Origin: Cupriavidus pauculus
Lineage (GTDB): Bacteria > Pseudomonadota > Gammaproteobacteria > Burkholderiales > Burkholderiaceae
Reading direction: 5' to 3'
NCBI RefSeq assembly: GCF_002858765.1
Contig: NZ_PJRP01000026.1
Span: 5,646 to 60,001 of the forward strand
Length of the DNA: 54,356 nucleotides
In this document: positions 16,999 through 25,306 of the stretch, one piece after another
How positions within the stretch are numbered: position 1 is the stretch's first letter
Layout: the number at the start of each line of letters is the position of its first letter
Made by a program: the position numbers and the translations under genes
The notes under the pieces: generated by a model
The model's input: the letters and a program-made list of their open reading frames with translations, nothing else
Told to the model about the DNA's origin: nothing
The model's database searches: none

Positions 16999-17127
16999 TT
17001 ACCAGCGGTAGCTGGCCGTACCGATGATGGTGCGGCGGCGGCCGTAGTAGCAATTCGTGGCGCTGTCGCACGCGGCCACGTAGGTCGCCCGGTTCAGACA
17101 CGGAGGTGCCGCAGCCGGGCGATCCAC
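16999..17127 (-). CDS. Short Cys-containing ORF or 3' gene remnant
   Basis: A 42-codon frame from GTG at 17127 ends CLNRATYVAACDSATNCYYG followed by RRRTIIGTASYRW and a stop. Its pattern of spaced cysteines, Tyr pairs and terminal Trp looks more like a real secreted-protein tail than chance. However, there is no good ribosome site, and the frame is open upstream only to a stop that lies inside the alcohol dehydrogenase gene. It is therefore either a tiny protein or the end of a truncated gene. Not recognised as a known family. Confidence 0.35.
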   Translation of the reverse strand: MDRPAAAPPCLNRATYVAACDSATNCYYGRRRTIIGTASYRW

Positions 17128-17149
17128 GGGGCGAGTCGCCCGGGCGTCG

Positions 17150-18223
17150 TTACGGCGTGATGGCCACCTTCAGCACCCCGTCGCGCTGGTTGGCGAAGAG
17201 GTCATAAGCGGATTCGATGTCGGCCAGCTTGTAGTGGTGGGTGACCAGAGGCGCCAGGTCCACCCGGTGGGTCTCGATCACGTTCATCAGCCGGCGCATG
17301 CGTTCCTTGCCGCCCGGGCACAGCGACGTGATGATCTTGTGGTTGCCCAGCCCGGCGGCAAACGGCCCCAGCGGGATGCGCAGGTCTGTGGAATACACGC
17401 CCAGGCTGGACAGCGTGCCGCCGGGCTTCAGCACGCGCAACGCCGCCTCGAACGTGGCTTGCGTGCCCAGCGCCTCGATGGCGGCATCGACACCTCGGCC
17501 GCCAGTCAGCCGCAGGATTTCGTCGACGACGTCGGTCTTGCGGAAATTGACCACCTCGTCGGCACCCATATGGCGGGCAATCGCCAGGCGCTCGTCGATG
17601 CCATCGACCACGATGATCTTCGACGCGCCCCGTAACCGCGCGCCGGCCGTGGCACACAGGCCAATCGGCCCCTGCGCGAAGACCGCCACAATATCGCCAA
17701 TCTTGATGTTGGCCTGTTCGGCGCCGGCAAAGCCCGTGGACATGATGTCCGGACACATCAGCACCTGTTCATCGGTCAGCCCATCGGGAATCGGCGCCAG
17801 ATTGGCCTGCGCATCGGGCACCAGCACGTATTCGGCCTGCGTGCCGTCGATGGTGTTGCCAAAGCGCCAGCCCCCCATCGGCTTGTAGCCATGGCCGTGC
17901 GCCTGGCCGTCCTGCGACGCGCAGCCGTCCTGGCAGGCGTACGAATAAAAGCTCGGGCAAATGGCGCCGGCAATCACCCGCTGGCCTTCCTGATAGCCGG
18001 TGACGTTGCTGCCCAGCTTCTCGATCACACCGACCGGCTCGTGACCGATCGTCAGCCCGGGCTGCACCGGGTACTCGCCTTTGAGAATGTGAACGTCCGT
18101 GCCGCAAATCGTGGTGGTGGTGATCCGGATCAAGGCATCACCGGGACCGACGCTGGGGATAGGTTTTTCCTGAAGAGTGATCTTGCCGGGACCTTGAAAG
18201 ACGGCAGCGCGCATGCTGGGCAT
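17150..18223 (-). CDS. Zinc-dependent alcohol dehydrogenase (MDR superfamily)
   Basis: This 357-residue medium-chain dehydrogenase has catalytic zinc ligands C40 (CGTDVH), H61-E62 (GHEPVGV) and D in CPDIMSTGF. The Rossmann fold has VFAQGPIGLCATAGARLRGA followed by VVDGIDERL, with Asp after the second strand pointing to NAD(H). The region at 90-130 (CPSFYSYACQDGCASQDGQ) replaces the usual four-Cys structural zinc lobe and has three cysteines. Relatives include tetrameric secondary-alcohol dehydrogenases. The start has AGGAG upstream. Its neighbour, a sigma-54 activator on the same strand, ends 160 bp upstream; a functional link is possible but unproven. Confidence 0.9.
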   Translation of the reverse strand: MPSMRAAVFQGPGKITLQEKPIPSVGPGDALIRITTTTICGTDVHILKGEYPVQPGLTIGHEPVGVIEKLGSNVTGYQEGQRVIAGAICPSFYSYACQDGCASQDGQAHGHGYKPMGGWRFGNTIDGTQAEYVLVPDAQANLAPIPDGLTDEQVLMCPDIMSTGFAGAEQANIKIGDIVAVFAQGPIGLCATAGARLRGASKIIVVDGIDERLAIARHMGADEVVNFRKTDVVDEILRLTGGRGVDAAIEALGTQATFEAALRVLKPGGTLSSLGVYSTDLRIPLGPFAAGLGNHKIITSLCPGGKERMRRLMNVIETHRVDLAPLVTHHYKLADIESAYDLFANQRDGVLKVAITP

Positions 18224-18383
18224 GGTTTGGGCTCCTGAAGACTTCGGCGGAAGGGCGGCCCCGGGGGCGGGCGGGCACGCCGCTTTCAGTCTATTGCCAC
18301 AGATTTGCGCGAGTGTTGATCAGAGTCGGGGGATGCAGAAGTTGAAGCATGGACATTCTGGCGCGCGTGGTACCAGGGTCGCC

Positions 18384-20135
18384 TTACTGCCCACCGCGCT
18401 CCAGAATCTTGTACAGATGCGACCGCGATATCCGCAGTTGTGCCGCCGCGCGTTTCTTGTTTCCCCCGTGGCGGGCGATGGCGTCGAGCACCGCGGCATA
18501 CGCTAGCCCGCTCATGCCACCGCCGGCATCCGCCAACGGCAGACTCGGCAACGGTGCGCCGAGGGCCGGGCCATCGTCGCCAGACGCACTGGACAACGCC
18601 GTGCCGAATGCAGGCGGCGCGGAGACATCGTCCAGCGCCACAACCATCCCCCGCGCCGCATCCCCCCGGGCAAAATCGGCCACCTTCAGCGCGCGGCCAT
18701 CGCAGAACACCAGCGCCTCTTCCACGCGCTGCCGTAGCTGCCTGACATTGCCTGGCCATGGCTGTCCGGCCAGGTATCGCGCCACATCGTGTTCGATCCG
18801 TGGCGCAGGCATGCCATTCCGCGTGCAGAAGGCCTCGACGAAATGCTGCAGCAGGGCCGGAATATCCTCGCGCCGTTGTCGCAGTGCGGGAATGCGCAGC
18901 ACCACGCCGCTGAGCCGGTAATACAGGTCCAGCCGGAATCGGCCGGCATCGATCAGCTCTGGAATGTCGCGATTGGTGGCCGATACCAGGCGGAAATCCA
19001 CCTTGCGGGGGCGTCCGCTGCCTAGCCGTTCGACCATGTGGTCTTCCAGCACGCGCAGCAGTTTCACCTGCATTTCCATTGGAATATCGGCGACTTCGTC
19101 CAGGAATACCGTGCCGCCGGCGGCCAGTTCGAGCTTGCCGGCCTGGCCCTGGCGCTTGCTGCCGGTGAAGGCGCCGGGGGCGTGACCGAACAGTTCGGAC
19201 TCGATCAGCGTGGCGGGCAGGGCGGCCAGGTTCAGGCTGACCAGCGGGCGGTCGGCGGTGTCATCGTGGCCGGTGCCGTGGATGGCGCGCGCCACCAGTT
19301 CCTTGCCGGTGCCGCTTTCGCCCAGGATCAGCACGGGTACATCGAGCCGGGCCACGGTCTGGATTTCGCGGCGCAGGCGCTGCATCGGCGCGCTTTCGCC
19401 GATCAGGCCCATATTGGACTGGCGCTCGCGCAGGCCTTCCACCTCGCGCTGGTAGCGTGCCACCTCCGAGCGCAGCGTCACCAGTTCCTTGTGCAGGCGC
19501 ACCAGTTCCTCCGGCCCCTTGAACATGACCTGGCCGATGGCACCCACCACCTGGCCGTGCTGGCGGATCGGGATGCGGTTGACCACCCGGGTGGTGTGAT
19601 TCAGCTGCTGGAGCTGGCCAATCTCGGCCTTGCCGCTGCTGACGACCTGCGGCAGCCGCGAATTCGGAATGACCTCGGCCGCAGCGCGCCCGATGCCCGC
19701 GCCCGGTTCCAGACCCAGGAATTTCTCGTGGACCGGGCTGATAAAGCGCACCAGCCCCGCCTGGTCGACCACGGTGATGGCCTGATAGGGGTCGTTCAGG
19801 AAGTGGTCGAGGATGGCATCGGCAAACGGCACGGTGCCCAGGAAATCGAACAGCGTTGCCTGGGCATCGGCGCGATGCAGCAGGATCAGGTGCCGCTGGC
19901 TGTCTTCCAGGGACAGGCCCAGGTAGCGTGCCGGGCCAGCTTCCACCGGAAACAGCCGGCGGCCATGCGCCGGGTTGGCTTGCATCCATGCGGACAGGGT
20001 GGCGGATGCCACCGCCGCATCGGCGCAGACGCCGAACGCCGTGTCGATAGTGCCGTCGCCCGTGCATACCATCGCGCCAAGGAACGCGGTATCAGGATGC
20101 AGATCGACTGTCGCCTGTGTTGTCTCCGTGGACAC
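18384..20135 (-). CDS. Sigma-54-dependent activator with PAS domain
   Basis: This enhancer-binding protein of about 583 residues has an N-terminal sensor region, a PAS domain at about 110-220 (DPYQAITVVDQAGLVRFISP), a short coiled linker, an AAA+ domain, and a Fis-type helix-turn-helix at the C-terminus (RAAAQLRISRSHLYKIL). The AAA+ domain shows Walker A GESGTGKE, Walker B TVFLDEVADIP, arginine finger region FRLDLYYRL and a GAFTGS loop. The sigma-54 contact loop is usually GAFTGA, so the last residue is a Ser variant. A GTG start at 20135 is chosen because AGGAGA lies 6 bases upstream. It is divergent from the carboxylase operon, whose promoter is of the -24/-12 type, so it is the likely activator. 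Confidence 0.92.
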   Translation of the reverse strand: MSTETTQATVDLHPDTAFLGAMVCTGDGTIDTAFGVCADAAVASATLSAWMQANPAHGRRLFPVEAGPARYLGLSLEDSQRHLILLHRADAQATLFDFLGTVPFADAILDHFLNDPYQAITVVDQAGLVRFISPVHEKFLGLEPGAGIGRAAAEVIPNSRLPQVVSSGKAEIGQLQQLNHTTRVVNRIPIRQHGQVVGAIGQVMFKGPEELVRLHKELVTLRSEVARYQREVEGLRERQSNMGLIGESAPMQRLRREIQTVARLDVPVLILGESGTGKELVARAIHGTGHDDTADRPLVSLNLAALPATLIESELFGHAPGAFTGSKRQGQAGKLELAAGGTVFLDEVADIPMEMQVKLLRVLEDHMVERLGSGRPRKVDFRLVSATNRDIPELIDAGRFRLDLYYRLSGVVLRIPALRQRREDIPALLQHFVEAFCTRNGMPAPRIEHDVARYLAGQPWPGNVRQLRQRVEEALVFCDGRALKVADFARGDAARGMVVALDDVSAPPAFGTALSSASGDDGPALGAPLPSLPLADAGGGMSGLAYAAVLDAIARHGGNKKRAAAQLRISRSHLYKILERGGQ

Positions 20136-20149
20136 GGATGTCTCCTGTT

Positions 20150-20168
20150 GTGTCCTCAATGCGGACAC
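20150..20168. promoter_or_regulatory. Candidate upstream activating sequence GTGTCC-N7-GGACAC
   Basis: A perfect 6-bp inverted repeat lies about 85-100 bp upstream of the -24/-12 promoter, and a further GACA...TGTC pair lies about 25-45 bp downstream of it. This placement suits an enhancer site for the divergent sigma-54 activator, which could also repress its own gene because the site sits just before its start. Confidence 0.6.
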
Positions 20169-20250
20169 TTTGATGTATTTGTCGAGGACATCTTAAAGGT
20201 GTCGCATGGATTTCTCAATGTAATCAAGGCGAGGACAGGTACCTAAAAGC

Positions 20251-20266
20251 TGGCACGGCTTGTGCA
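20251..20266 (+). promoter_or_regulatory. Sigma-54 (-24/-12) promoter
   Basis: TGGCACGGCTTGTGCA contains GG and GC separated by exactly 10 bases and the full TGGCAC -24 element. Transcription should start near 20277, which rules out any start codon upstream of that for the first gene of the operon. Confidence 0.85.
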
Positions 20267-20312
20267 AAGTGTCTTCGTATCAACACCAGAAAGACAAGTC
20301 GGAGACAAACGC

Positions 20313-21860
20313 GTGAGCTGGCAGCCTGAAGTGGATGAACTCGCCTGGCGGCGGCGACTGGCCGCCCGCATGGGCGGTGACAGCAAGGTGGAGCGTCACA
20401 AGGCGGCGGGCAAGCTGACCGTGCGCGATCGGGTCGATGCGATTGCCGATCCGGGCTCGTTCCGCGAGGTGGGCGGGCTGAGCGGCAGTGGCCGCTATGA
20501 CAGCAACGGCCGGTTGATCGACCTGATTCCCTCGAACCTGGTCATGGGCCGCGCGCAGGTGGACGGGCGCCCCGTGGTGTTGGTGGGCGACGATTTCACG
20601 GTGCGCGGCGGGGCCAACGACGGCGCGCCCGGCGACAAGCTGATCCATGCCGAAAAAATGGCCCACGACCTGCGGCTGCCGATGATCCGGCTGGTCGACG
20701 GTACGGGCGGCGGCGGCTCGGTGCGTAATATCGAGATCAAGGGCCACACGCTGATTCCGACCATGAAGGTCTGGCAGTACGTGGTGGAGAACATGGCCAC
20801 CGTGCCCGTGGTGTCGCTGGCGCTGGGGTCGGTGGCTGGCATGGGCGCGGCGCGCGTGGCGGCCAGTCATTACTCCGTGATGGTCAAGGAGACCTCGCAG
20901 CTGTTCAGCGAGGGGCCGCCGCTGGTGGCGCGTGCCGGGCAGGACATCGGCAAGAACGAGCTTGGCGGCAGCCAGATCCACACGCGCAATGGCGTCGTGG
21001 ACGACGAGGTGGCCACCGAGCAGCAGGCGTTTGCGCGCGCCCGGCAGTTCCTGTCGTATCTGCCGGCCTCGGTGTACGAACTGCCGCCCAGGGCGGCCAC
21101 CGCCGATACGCCGTCTCGGCGGGACGAATGGCTGCTGGCGGCCATTCCGCGCGATACCCGTGCCGCGTACCAGATCCGGCCGATCCTGGACACGCTGGTC
21201 GATGCTGGATCGTTTTTCGAGACCGGCACGCAATGGGGGCGCGCCATCGTCACGGGGCTGGCCCGGCTCGATGGCTGGCCGGTGGCCGTGATCGCCAGCG
21301 ACCCGGCCTGGCACGGCGGCAACTGGGATAGCGACACCGCCGAGAAATTCACGCGCTTCGTCGACCTGGCGCAGACCTTCCATCTGCCGGTGGTCCATCT
21401 GGTGGATACGGCGGGCTTCCAGGTCGGCCCGGAGGCCGAGCAGGCCGGAATCATGCGCTATGGCGTGCGCGCGCTGGCCGCCGTCTACCAGGCGACCGTG
21501 CCCTGGTGCTCGGTCATCGTGCGGCGCGCCTATGGGGTGGCGGCGGCGGGCCACCAGCACATGGGCCGGTTCAACTTCCGCTACGCGTGGCCATCGGCCA
21601 ACTGGGGTGCCTTGCCGATAGAGGGCGGCCTCGAAGTGGCCTACAAGGCCGAGATCGAGGGCGCGGACGATCCCGTGCAGAAGCGCGCCGAGATCGAACA
21701 GCGCGTGCGCAGCCTGACGTCGCCGTTCCGAAGCGCCGAGGCATTCGTCATCGAAGACATCATCGACCCGCGCGACACCCGCGCGCTGCTCTGCGAATTC
21801 GCCAACCTGGGCGCGCCGCTGCGCGAGCCCGGTGTCAGCCGCTTTGGCGTGCGGCCCTGA
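20313..21860 (+). CDS. Acyl-CoA carboxylase carboxyltransferase subunit
   Basis: This 515-residue biotin-dependent carboxyltransferase of the PccB/MccB type (crotonase fold, two halves) has VDGTGGGGSVRNIE near 130 and an oxyanion-hole-like stretch GSVAGMGAARVAASHYSVMV, followed by a second half with VHLVDTAGFQVGPEAEQAGI and the acyl-CoA pocket segment RRAYGVAAAGHQHMG. GTG at 20313 is chosen because CGGAGA precedes it and the sigma-54 promoter excludes earlier codons. It is first in a four-gene operon. It duplicates the activity of the CT domain in the next gene, so the two may form a hetero-complex or act on different acyl-CoAs. Confidence 0.9.
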   Translation: MSWQPEVDELAWRRRLAARMGGDSKVERHKAAGKLTVRDRVDAIADPGSFREVGGLSGSGRYDSNGRLIDLIPSNLVMGRAQVDGRPVVLVGDDFTVRGGANDGAPGDKLIHAEKMAHDLRLPMIRLVDGTGGGGSVRNIEIKGHTLIPTMKVWQYVVENMATVPVVSLALGSVAGMGAARVAASHYSVMVKETSQLFSEGPPLVARAGQDIGKNELGGSQIHTRNGVVDDEVATEQQAFARARQFLSYLPASVYELPPRAATADTPSRRDEWLLAAIPRDTRAAYQIRPILDTLVDAGSFFETGTQWGRAIVTGLARLDGWPVAVIASDPAWHGGNWDSDTAEKFTRFVDLAQTFHLPVVHLVDTAGFQVGPEAEQAGIMRYGVRALAAVYQATVPWCSVIVRRAYGVAAAGHQHMGRFNFRYAWPSANWGALPIEGGLEVAYKAEIEGADDPVQKRAEIEQRVRSLTSPFRSAEAFVIEDIIDPRDTRALLCEFANLGAPLREPGVSRFGVRP

Positions 21861-21882
21861 GCCCGGCCATCGCAGCCCGATA

Positions 21883-21930
21883 CAGAACACCAGAACACCA
21901 GAACACCAGAACACCAGAACATCAGAACAA
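21883..21930 (+). repeat. Six tandem 8-bp units (CAGAACAC)
   Basis: Four perfect CAGAACAC units and two variants fill the gap between the two carboxylase genes and end 15 bases before the next start codon. The run holds only one G per unit and cannot fold, so it may keep the ribosome site open. It is prone to slippage but lies outside the coding frame. Confidence 0.85.
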
Positions 21931-21944
21931 CACAGGAGAGAGAC

Positions 21945-24900
21945 TTGAAGAAGCTGCTGATTGCGAACCGGGGCGAAATTGCCCTGCGTATCCTGCGGGC
22001 CGCGCGGGATCTGGATATTGGCACCGTGGCGGTCTATTCGCAGGACGACGTCAGCGCGCTGCATCGCGTGCTGGCTGACGAGGCCGTGGCGCTCGATGGC
22101 GCAGGCCCGGCCGCCTACATCGACATTGCGGGCATCGTCGCCGCAGCCCAGGCCACCGGCTGCGATGCGGTGCACCCAGGCTACGGCTTCCTGAGCGAGC
22201 GGGCAGACTTTGCGCAGGCGTGCGAGGCGGCCGGCATCCGGTTTATCGGCCCCAGCGTCGAGCATCTGGCGATCTTCGGCGACAAGGGCCGCGCGTTGGA
22301 GCTGGCCGTACAGAGCGACGTGCCGGTGATGCCGGCCACGCGCGGCGGGGCAACGCTGGAAGACATCACGGCCTTCTTCGATGCGCAGGGCGCGGCCGGT
22401 GTGGTCATCAAGGCCGTGGGCGGCGGCGGTGGACGTGGCATGCGCGTGGTGCGTCGGCGCGAAGACCTGGCCGAAGCCTATGCGCGCTGCCGTTCGGAGG
22501 CGGCGTCGGCGTTCGGCATCGACGCGCTGTACGCCGAACGGCTGGTGGCGCGGGCGCGCCATATCGAAGTGCAGATTGCCGGCGACGGCGTGAACGTGGT
22601 GGCGCTGGGCGAGCGCGACTGCACGTTGCAGCGCCGCTTCCAGAAGCTCGTGGAGATCGCGCCGAGCCCGGTGCTGAAGCCGCAGTTGCGCGATCAGATC
22701 ATCAAGGCCGCGCTGCGGCTGGCACGCCGGGTGGGCTACAGCAGCCTGGGGACGTTCGAGTTCCTGGTCGAGGAAAACGAAGCGGGCGACCAGAAGGACT
22801 TTGTCTTCATCGAGGCCAATCCGCGCCTGCAGGTGGAGCATACGATCACCGAGCAGGTCACCGGCGTGGATCTGGTGGCGCTGCAGATCGGGCTGGCCGC
22901 CGGGCGCACCCTGGGCGACCTGGGGCTGGACCCGGCCGCGCCGCCGCAACCACGCGGCTTTGCCATCCAGGTGCGCGTCAACGCCGAGATGACCGATGCC
23001 AACGGCCTGGCGCGTCCGGCGCATGGCCGGCTGGAGCGATTCGACCCGCCGACCGGGCCCGATGTCCGCGTCGATACCCATGCCTACACGGGCTACGAGC
23101 CGTCGCCCAATTTCGACACGCTGCTGGCCAAGCTGATCGTCAGCAGTGCGACGTCCGATTTCGGGGCGGTGCTGCGTCGCCTGCAGCGCAGCCTGGGCGA
23201 ATTCCGTATCGGCGGCGTGCCGACCAACCTGAACCTGCTGCGCGCGCTGGTGCAGCGTGACGAATTCCGGACCCAGGCCGTTCACACGCGCCATTTCGAG
23301 GCCATCCTGCCCGAACTGGCTGCGGCGGCGGAAGCGATTGCCGACGCGGGCCGTGCGCAGGACGCGCTGCTTGGCGGCGCGGCACGGCCGCCGGTCCACG
23401 GCCTGGCGCATGCGGCTGGGCCCGAGGAGCAGGTCGAAGAAGGGTTGGTGGCCATCCGCGCGCCGCTGACGGGCCGCGTGGTGGACATCGCGGTCGAACT
23501 GAACGCGCTGGTCAAGCCGGGCCAGACCGTGGCCGTGCTCGACGCCATGAAGATGGAACACGCCATCGTGGCCGAGTGCGCGGGCCGCGTGGTAGACCTG
23601 CGCCTGGAAAGGAACGCGCTGGCGGCCGAGAACCAGATCCTGATCGTGCTGGAGGAAGCCGACGCCGAGGGCGTGGCCGCCGATACCGCGCAGGCGCACG
23701 ATGCCAGTGCCATCCGCGCAGACCTGCAGCGTGTGCTGGACCGGCACGCCTTTCTGCATGATGCCGCGCGCCCCGACGCCGTGGCGCGGCGCCGCTCGCG
23801 CGGCCAGCGTACCGCCCGCGAGAACATTGCCGACCTGTGCGACGCCGACACGTTTGTCGAATACGGCGCGCTGGCGCTGGCTGCCCAGGCAAGCCGCCGC
23901 ACGAAGGACGACCTGATCGCCAATACGCCGGCCGATGGCCTGATCACCGGCATCGGCAACGTCAACGCCGACCTGGTCGGCAAGGATCGCGCGCGCAGCG
24001 CGGTGATGGCCTATGACGCCACCGTGATGGCGGGCACGCAGGGCAAGCGCAACCACATCAAGACCGACCGCATCGTGGAGGTGGCGCTGCGCGACGAACT
24101 GCCGCTGGTGCTGTTTGGCGAAGGGGGCGGCGGGCGGCCCGGCGACGTGGACTTTCCGTCGGTGTCGGGCCTGTACCAGCCATCGTTCGCCGCGTTTGCC
24201 GAACTAAGCGGCCAGGTGCCGGTGGTGGGCATCGTGTCGGGCCGATGCTTTGCGGGCAACGCCGCATTCGTGGGCTGCTGCGACGTCATCATCGCCGACA
24301 AGTCCGCCAATATCGGCATGGCCGGCCCGGCCATGATCGAAGGCGGCGGCCTGGGCATCTTCCGCCCCGAAGACGTGGGGCCGGCGCCGGTGCAGTTTGC
24401 CAATGGCGTGATCGACATCCTGGTGGAAAACGAGGCCGAAGCCACGCAGGCGGCCAGGCATTACCTGTCGATGTTCCAGGGCCGGGTCGCGCACTGGAGC
24501 GCGCCCGATCCGGCCGACCTGCGGCACGTGGTGCCCGAGAACCGGCTGCGGGTCTACGACACGCGCAAGGCCATCGAGGGCATTGCCGATGTGGGCAGCG
24601 TGCTGATGCTGCGGGGCGGCTTTGGCGCGGGCATCCATACCGCGCTGGCGCGCGTGGAAGGGCAGCCGGTGGGCATCATGGCCAACAACCCGTACCACCT
24701 GGGCGGTGCCATCGACGCGGATGCGGCCGACAAGGCGTCGCGCTTCATGCAGCTGTGCGATGCCCATGGTCTGCCGATCGTCTCGCTGATCGACACCCCG
24801 GGGTTCATGGTGGGCCCCGACGTCGAGGCGCGCGCCCAGGTGCGCCACGTGTCGCGCATGTTCCTGACCGCTGCCAAGCTGCGCGTGGCACTGCTGGCCG

Positions 24901-25262
24901 TGACGCTACGCAAGGGCTACGGCCTGGGGGCGATGGCCATGGCGGGCGGCGGCTTCCGGTCCGCGAATTTCACGATCTCCTGGCCAACCGGCGAGTTTGG
25001 CCCGATGGGGCTGGAGGGCGCGGTGCGCCTGGGCTTCAAGAAGGAGCTTGAAGCGGTGCCCGATGGCCCGGCGCGCAAGGCGCTGTTCGAGCGGCTGGTG
25101 GCGCAATCGTACGAGCGTGGCCACGCGATCAATACGGCGGCGGCGGTGGAGATCGACGCGGTCATCGATCCGGCCGAAACGCGGAAATGGATCGCGCAGG
25201 GCATTGCGTCTGCAGACGTGCGCAGCCGCCGGGCGCGCCGCGGCTTTGTGGACGCCTGGTGA
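21945..25262 (+). CDS. Single-chain acyl-CoA carboxylase (BC-BCCP-CT fusion)
   Basis: This 1105-residue protein carries the whole biotin carboxylase reaction cycle on one chain. Biotin carboxylase is at 1-450 (KLLIANRGEIALRI, ATP loop KAVGGGGGRGMRVV, ERDCTLQRRFQKLVE, FIEANPRLQVEHTITE). The biotinyl domain is at 500-575 with the attachment lysine K536 in AMKM. The carboxyltransferase is at about 590-1105 (GEGGGGRPGDVDFPSVSG, SGRCFAGNAAFVGCCD, IDTPGFMVGPDVEARA). Related large single-chain enzymes act on long- or medium-chain acyl-CoA in other bacteria. It starts with TTG at 21945, supported by AGGAGAG just upstream. It lies second in the sigma-54 operon; the substrate is unknown. Confidence 0.93.
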   Translation: MKKLLIANRGEIALRILRAARDLDIGTVAVYSQDDVSALHRVLADEAVALDGAGPAAYIDIAGIVAAAQATGCDAVHPGYGFLSERADFAQACEAAGIRFIGPSVEHLAIFGDKGRALELAVQSDVPVMPATRGGATLEDITAFFDAQGAAGVVIKAVGGGGGRGMRVVRRREDLAEAYARCRSEAASAFGIDALYAERLVARARHIEVQIAGDGVNVVALGERDCTLQRRFQKLVEIAPSPVLKPQLRDQIIKAALRLARRVGYSSLGTFEFLVEENEAGDQKDFVFIEANPRLQVEHTITEQVTGVDLVALQIGLAAGRTLGDLGLDPAAPPQPRGFAIQVRVNAEMTDANGLARPAHGRLERFDPPTGPDVRVDTHAYTGYEPSPNFDTLLAKLIVSSATSDFGAVLRRLQRSLGEFRIGGVPTNLNLLRALVQRDEFRTQAVHTRHFEAILPELAAAAEAIADAGRAQDALLGGAARPPVHGLAHAAGPEEQVEEGLVAIRAPLTGRVVDIAVELNALVKPGQTVAVLDAMKMEHAIVAECAGRVVDLRLERNALAAENQILIVLEEADAEGVAADTAQAHDASAIRADLQRVLDRHAFLHDAARPDAVARRRSRGQRTARENIADLCDADTFVEYGALALAAQASRRTKDDLIANTPADGLITGIGNVNADLVGKDRARSAVMAYDATVMAGTQGKRNHIKTDRIVEVALRDELPLVLFGEGGGGRPGDVDFPSVSGLYQPSFAAFAELSGQVPVVGIVSGRCFAGNAAFVGCCDVIIADKSANIGMAGPAMIEGGGLGIFRPEDVGPAPVQFANGVIDILVENEAEATQAARHYLSMFQGRVAHWSAPDPADLRHVVPENRLRVYDTRKAIEGIADVGSVLMLRGGFGAGIHTALARVEGQPVGIMANNPYHLGGAIDADAADKASRFMQLCDAHGLPIVSLIDTPGFMVGPDVEARAQVRHVSRMFLTAAKLRVALLAVTLRKGYGLGAMAMAGGGFRSANFTISWPTGEFGPMGLEGAVRLGFKKELEAVPDGPARKALFERLVAQSYERGHAINTAAAVEIDAVIDPAETRKWIAQGIASADVRSRRARRGFVDAW

Positions 25263-25306
25263 GTCCCCCAGTGGATGTTCGGAACCCAAGGAATCAGGAG
25301 GCATTC

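Noticed and set aside
20262..20312. Earlier GTG start for the first carboxyltransferase
   Set aside because: It lies inside the sigma-54 promoter, upstream of the expected transcription start.
21883..21930. Repeat array considered as CRISPR
   Set aside because: Units are 8 bp with no spacers and no cas genes nearby.
20280..24056. Open frame of over 1200 codons on the minus strand opposite the carboxylase genes
   Set aside because: It is antisense to two well-matched enzymes, its translation is dominated by Arg, Ala and His and has no domain; long antisense frames are expected at this GC level.
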